Shown one piece after another: positions 59,881 to 64,000 of a stretch of DNA of 64,000 nucleotides. How positions within the stretch are numbered: the first letter of the stretch is position 1; the number at the start of each line of letters is the position of its first letter. The DNA is from Alteromonadaceae bacterium XY-R5 (lineage in GTDB: Bacteria; Pseudomonadota; Gammaproteobacteria; Enterobacterales; Alteromonadaceae), in the NCBI GenBank assembly GCA_001660395.1, contig LXWE01000001.1, positions 434,001 through 498,000 of the forward strand. The letters run 5' to 3'. A program made the translations under genes and the position numbers. Under the pieces are notes generated by a model. That model did not search any database. It was given only the letters and a program-made list of their open reading frames with translations, and was not told the origin of the DNA.

Positions 59881-60735
59881 ATGGCCAAATGGATTCACTC
59901 AACGCTTGTCTTATTTGTTGGTGTATTAATGCTTGCCGGTTGCGCAAGTCAGCAAACCGTTAATCGCAGCAGTGTGATCAACTACCTGTATCCCAAAGGT
60001 ACCGACCATAAAGTCGAGACGGATATACCTAATCTGACACTCCCCCTCAAAGTAGGTATCGCGTTTGTCCCCCAACAATCGAGCTATCAATCCAATTCAC
60101 GGGTAATGAGCTTCAATGCGATTTCTAAGAGCCTGAGTGAAAGCCTCAAATTAGAGTTACTTGAAAATGTCGCATCGCATTTTCGTCCACTCGAATACGT
60201 CGAGACCATCGAAATAATCCCTTCAGATTACCTTACCCCAGGTGGAAGTTTTACGAATCTTGAACAGTTGCAGAGCATGTACGATGTCGATGTCATCGCA
60301 TTAGTCTCATTTGATCAGGTGCAATTGAGTGACGAGAACTTACTTTCATTTAGCTATTGGACGCTCCTGGGCGCCTACATTGTCAACGGACAGGAGAATG
60401 ATACAAATACGCTCATGGACACTGCAGTATTTGATATCAAGAGCAGAAAGTTGCTTTTCAGAGCCCCGGGTACAAGTAAATTACAAGCTTCCAGTACCTT
60501 CGTGAGTCTGGATAATTCCCTCAGAGAAGATAGTGAGAAAGGCTTTAAGCTTGCGACTGAAGCGATGATCGTAAATTTGGATCAGCAACTGGAAAGTTTT
60601 AAACAAAAAGTCAAAGCAAAGCCGGAAAACTATGTCGTCAGTTCAAGACAAGGCTATCATGGCGGCGCAACTTACTGGCTTATCTGGCTGCTATCCCTCA
60701 GCCTGATATCGCGGACTATTTTCAGCAGAAAGTAA
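59881..60735 (+). CDS. Rhombotarget-type lipoprotein
   Basis: The 284-residue protein has a lipoprotein signal (LMLAGCASQQ, Cys21) and a C-terminus GYHGGATYWLIWLLSLSLIS followed by RTIFSRK, i.e. a Gly-rich motif, hydrophobic helix and basic end like a GlyGly-CTERM signal, which a rhombosortase cuts. The body (IAFVPQQSSYQSNSRVMSFN, then EYVETIEIIPSDYLTPGGSF) resembles the rhombotarget lipoprotein family of marine gammaproteobacteria. It may therefore be fixed at both ends until processed. No rhombosortase gene is in the window. Confidence 0.65.
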   Translation: MAKWIHSTLVLFVGVLMLAGCASQQTVNRSSVINYLYPKGTDHKVETDIPNLTLPLKVGIAFVPQQSSYQSNSRVMSFNAISKSLSESLKLELLENVASHFRPLEYVETIEIIPSDYLTPGGSFTNLEQLQSMYDVDVIALVSFDQVQLSDENLLSFSYWTLLGAYIVNGQENDTNTLMDTAVFDIKSRKLLFRAPGTSKLQASSTFVSLDNSLREDSEKGFKLATEAMIVNLDQQLESFKQKVKAKPENYVVSSRQGYHGGATYWLIWLLSLSLISRTIFSRK

Positions 60736-60741
60736 CACCGA

Positions 60742-60990
60742 CTACTTTATCGGCTTTTCTAACTCATACAGGCTTTCTGCCAGCAGCTCCATTTTCTGTT
60801 GCAGTAACGCCTGCGCGTCAAAGAGTCCCTGATTGTAATAATACGCGCCGACATTCTCACTGATAAATCTCAGTAAAAACTCTGCATCAAACTGACCGAG
60901 TTCCCAGGCCAATTCCTGCTCACAAAAATCTGTGAGTTTATTCAATAATTTTGCCTTTTGTTCTTCAGACAATTCTATTTTTGTAGCCAT
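60742..60990 (-). CDS. DUF2164 protein
   Basis: The 82-residue protein KIELSEEQKAKLLNKLTDFC followed by FDAEFLLRFISENVGAYYYN and GLFDAQALLQQKMEL matches the DUF2164 family in length and pattern, a small helical cytoplasmic protein of unknown function. It is convergent to the rhombotarget gene, six bases from its stop. Confidence 0.78.
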   Translation of the reverse strand: MATKIELSEEQKAKLLNKLTDFCEQELAWELGQFDAEFLLRFISENVGAYYYNQGLFDAQALLQQKMELLAESLYELEKPIK

Positions 60991-61101
60991 TGGGCTCCCT
61001 TAATGACAACTCAAAACGATAAAAAGAAGAGCAGATTACATCAGCAACCTGCTCCTGTCGGTAACGCCATGCGATGGACTGCACGGCACAAATGATGTCG
61101 C

Positions 61102-63489
61102 TTAGATTGGTGAGCCGGGAGGCATAGGGATAGGCTCAAATTTGCCTTTCCATTCGCCCGTTTGCCAATACAGATCCAATTGTTTCGCCATAATGCCAAC
61201 ATAAGGACGCTGCTTTGCTATCTTCATCCATTCGTGCAGTGATTCCACCGAAAGCAACAACTGTGCTTTTACCTCAGGCGCTACCCCAGGCTGGTTAACG
61301 GCATTCATGACGGCATTTAACACTAAGAAATTTACACGTTGCTGCAGAACAAGTTCCTTTGCTTGAGGCTGACGCTTAATCGTCGCACTGAACAGGCTGT
61401 TCATCAGCTCTGTGAGCTGGAAGTTAGGCCAGTTTTGCTGACACGCGCTGATTCGATTTAAACGAGCAGGATCAAAGATAAACTTAAGAGTATTGGCTGC
61501 AGAGGCTTCCGCAGCGCTCAATGGATCAAACACCAGTCCGGTACGACCAACAAAACTTTCACGATTGCGCTCGTCACCATACGCCTTGGGTGTCACCCAT
61601 TTTTTCACTGCATTGGGCAAGCTCAGAAAATCCATAGATAAGGTATCGACGAGCGCAGCAAACGCCTTTCTCTGTGTGTCCTGATCAACCCAGCTAATGC
61701 CTTTTGGTTCAGACCCATCAGCCTTAATCTCGTACTCGTAAGCTTGCCCGCCCAACAGTTTGGCTACCGCTTCCACCTGATATCGGTGAAGCAGATAAAT
61801 GGGTACCAAACGTTCCTGCAACGACGACAGGGCTTCGCCTTCCGGCAGGCTGTTTAAACCAAATTTCTCTAAGGCAATTTTTCGCACTTCACTCAGGCGT
61901 TCCAATTCAGCAATAGGATCGGCGCCATTGTCCCAAAGATGACCATCTGGATTTGCACCTGATACAGGACGCGAATCCGGATCGGACTGGTACTGCAGAC
62001 CTTTCTGATGACTTTGGGTAATTACCGCATTTAATCCCTTGGCTTCCTTAGTGGCACTACCAAAATCCTGGTAGCCATAGGCAATCACTTGCTTATCCCA
62101 GTCGCCCATCCCAACAGCGTAAGCGCCCTCAAGACTGATATCACCATTAACCACTGACACTTTTGGATGTGGGTAATCCATTACGGAAGCCCGTTGATTA
62201 ACACTGGAGGCAAAGTTATGGGAAATCCCCAGGGTATGTCCCACTTCATGCGCTGCCAGTTGGCGTATACGCGCCAATGCCATCTCTTGTTGTGGCTTAG
62301 TATCCGCATTCGGTGAAGTAAATGGACTGGTTAACCCCAGCGCAATTAAATAATCCTGGCGCACACGCAGTGAACCCAGTGTAACGTGACCTTTAATGAT
62401 TTCTCCGGTGCGCGGGTCTACCACTGAACTGCCATAGGACCAGCCTCGCGTCGCTCTATGCACCCATTGAATCACGTTGTAGCGCACATCCATGGGATCC
62501 GCATCTTTAGGCAATACTTTGACCTGAAATGCATTTTTATAACCAATTGCGTCAAACGCCTGAGCCCACCAGCTGGCACCTTCTTTCAACGCGCTCATCA
62601 CTGGTTCCGGAATACCTGGGTCGAGATAGTAGATAATAGGCTTAATCGCCTCACTGCTTTTGGCTGCGGGATTCTTCTTATTCAGACGGTGACGGGGAAT
62701 AAAGCTGGTTTCCATACTGGCAGCCAAAGGCGCACTGTAGTCCTGATAGGAAAGCTTCCAAAATCCTGAAAATGGATGAAACGCCCGGGGCTGATAATTG
62801 TCATCAGGCAAACGAATCAACGAATGATGCAAATGTACACTGATACTGTGCGGGTCAGGTGTCACCTGGCTGACGTATTTGCCTGTCGGTTTACCGCCAT
62901 AGGTAACCAACGCTTCTAATTCCGTATTGTCAGGAAACGCTTTTGAACGCAATTGATAAACGCCACTACGCGTCTTATCTACAACATAACTGCCCTCTCC
63001 GCCTTTTTGTAAGGTTTCGCTGATGTTATGGATATCCGAAAACAGAAAGTCAGAATAATCGAGCAACACTTCACCGCTTTCTTCCGCTTCAATACTAAAC
63101 CCTGCTATCACAGAATCAGCAAAGGCTTCATCAATTGAGCGCTGTTCCGCCGGATTAGCAGAGGTGGCGCGATATTGAGTATTTAACTGCTTTAGCAGCA
63201 CTTTATTGCCGTAACGCTCAAATTGGACTAAGCGAGTGTCACCTAACTGACCTCGGTCCAAGCCGATATCGTTAGAGCCCATGCCCTGGGGCAAGCTACT
63301 TTGAAATAAGAAAGGCTGCTCAAACTGACTTACTGCCAGATACACTTTGTCTTTGGCTGGACTGTAGTAAAACGTGAAGAATCCACTATGCTCCTGCATT
63401 CCCTGAGTGAAGTCATTGATAGCATTGGCAAATGCCAATGGCATCGCCGTTATACTGACTAACGCGGCTGCGAATAAGCGCACTAACAT
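61102..63489 (-). CDS. Large secreted zinc metalloprotease (DUF5117/DUF5118-like)
   Basis: The ATG at 63489 has AGGGGG close upstream and gives a 795-residue protein with a signal peptide (LFAAALVSITAMPLAFA). It contains HEVGHTLGISHNF, the HExxHxxGxxH zinc motif near the middle, preceded by SSVVDPRTGEIIKGHVTLG and VMDYPHPKV after it. This is the layout of the DUF5117/DUF5118 zinc-dependent metalloproteases of Proteobacteria and Bacteroidetes. It probably degrades proteins outside the cell. The open frame upstream to 63588 has no good start. Confidence 0.85.
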   Translation of the reverse strand: MLVRLFAAALVSITAMPLAFANAINDFTQGMQEHSGFFTFYYSPAKDKVYLAVSQFEQPFLFQSSLPQGMGSNDIGLDRGQLGDTRLVQFERYGNKVLLKQLNTQYRATSANPAEQRSIDEAFADSVIAGFSIEAEESGEVLLDYSDFLFSDIHNISETLQKGGEGSYVVDKTRSGVYQLRSKAFPDNTELEALVTYGGKPTGKYVSQVTPDPHSISVHLHHSLIRLPDDNYQPRAFHPFSGFWKLSYQDYSAPLAASMETSFIPRHRLNKKNPAAKSSEAIKPIIYYLDPGIPEPVMSALKEGASWWAQAFDAIGYKNAFQVKVLPKDADPMDVRYNVIQWVHRATRGWSYGSSVVDPRTGEIIKGHVTLGSLRVRQDYLIALGLTSPFTSPNADTKPQQEMALARIRQLAAHEVGHTLGISHNFASSVNQRASVMDYPHPKVSVVNGDISLEGAYAVGMGDWDKQVIAYGYQDFGSATKEAKGLNAVITQSHQKGLQYQSDPDSRPVSGANPDGHLWDNGADPIAELERLSEVRKIALEKFGLNSLPEGEALSSLQERLVPIYLLHRYQVEAVAKLLGGQAYEYEIKADGSEPKGISWVDQDTQRKAFAALVDTLSMDFLSLPNAVKKWVTPKAYGDERNRESFVGRTGLVFDPLSAAEASAANTLKFIFDPARLNRISACQQNWPNFQLTELMNSLFSATIKRQPQAKELVLQQRVNFLVLNAVMNAVNQPGVAPEVKAQLLLSVESLHEWMKIAKQRPYVGIMAKQLDLYWQTGEWKGKFEPIPMPPGSPI

Positions 63490-63755
63490 CGTTCCCCCTG
63501 TTGTGGTTGTTGTATTGGGTAGATTTTTAAACATACCTGTATTTCTGCTCAAACAGTAGTCATTCAGCGCAAAACTCGGGGTATTCAACGATGATTGTTT
63601 TAGCCACAGCGTAAACTGTCGCTACCATATATTGCCCTTCAAAATCTGCGATTCTGACCGATACTAAAATAGTGATTTTGCGGTTTTCACCGCACTAGGG
63701 TTATTAACTTACCAAAACCGATATTTACTACCAAAGAAGTTATTAAGGGGTAACT

Positions 63756-64000
63756 ATGCTTAATCTCGGCTCTGTGAAAGGGCGTTTAATTTTAATCTCT
63801 GCCATCGTGGTGTTTGGAATGGGCGCCATGTTGGGGTTACAGATATTTACCTCCGACAAACTTGAAAATCTGAATAACATTGAACTCGGTATCAACAAGG
63901 TCAATGCTGGCATGTTGTTGCTACGCCGACACGAAAAAGATTTCCTGATGCGTCAGGACACTCAATTACAAAATAATTTTAATCGTGATTTTGAGGTGTT
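63756..64000 (+). CDS. Methyl-accepting chemotaxis protein, N-terminal part
   Basis: An ATG at 63756 with GGGG about eight bases upstream opens a frame to the window edge. It gives a first transmembrane helix (LILISAIVVFGMGAMLGLQI) and the start of a periplasmic helical domain (MLLLRRHEKDFLMRQD), a pattern of the helical bimodular (HBM) sensor of chemoreceptors. The signalling part is outside the window, so the class is inferred. Confidence 0.65.
   Translation, partial: MLNLGSVKGRLILISAIVVFGMGAMLGLQIFTSDKLENLNNIELGINKVNAGMLLLRRHEKDFLMRQDTQLQNNFNRDFEV

Noticed and set aside
1-64000. CRISPR array
   Set aside because: No regularly spaced direct repeats and no cas genes were found.

Overview
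The window looks like the chromosome of a marine gammaproteobacterium, most likely Alteromonadales. The clues are the order nadK - recN - bamE, a Fur-type iron cluster (TonB receptor plus PepSY, DUF3649 and DUF3325 proteins), a rhombotarget-type lipoprotein, and PEP-CTERM proteins ending in (V/N)xAPS-type signals. This is inference from gene content; there is no rRNA in the window.

Bases 1-723 are the left chromosomal flank: a partial gene on the minus strand, then a tRNA-Ile2 (CAT anticodon) gene with a good promoter. From the tRNA 3' end to about 37,820 lies an AT-rich accessory element of about 37 kb, read here as an integrative mobilizable element. It has a large serine recombinase whose reading frame runs into the tRNA, a MobC-like protein and relaxase behind a possible oriT, an ArdA antirestriction protein, and a VirD4-like coupling protein in a four-gene operon under a divergent candidate regulator with repeated operators. 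No other type IV secretion genes are seen. A 9-base repeat (CCACCATTT) at 718-726 and 37815-37823 marks the proposed attL and attR. The cargo includes two PEP-CTERM proteins, a small DNA invertase beside a pair of inverted recombination sites, AbiH phage defence, an Rhs toxin-immunity pair, a long cluster of unknown small membrane proteins, a secreted SH3b metallo-beta-lactamase protein, RadC and several orphans.

From 37,851 to the end is GC-richer core chromosome: a THI5-type sensor hybrid kinase, the iron-uptake group with two Fur boxes, a BLUF photosensor, a YbaK deacylase, an MFS transporter under a LacI-type operator, a diguanylate cyclase, an HlyD/ABC export operon, an M20 peptidase, TrkH, NAD kinase, SOS-controlled RecN, BamE, a rhombotarget-like lipoprotein, DUF2164, a large zinc metalloprotease and the start of a chemoreceptor.

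The strongest unexplained signals are: (1) two 26-bp Hin/Gin-like sites at 7404-7429 and 7534-7559, with opposite central dinucleotides (AA and TT), between a PEP-CTERM gene and an invertase gene, which suggests a phase-variation switch; (2) seven consecutive stem-loops at 21584-21836, several needing G-U pairs on the plus strand, in a 716-base gap without a gene; (3) a roughly 190-base nested inverted repeat directly upstream of ardA, shaped like a single-stranded leading-region promoter; (4) an Rhs protein that combines a lipoprotein signal, a TPR-like segment, a C39-like peptidase, YD repeats and a toxin.
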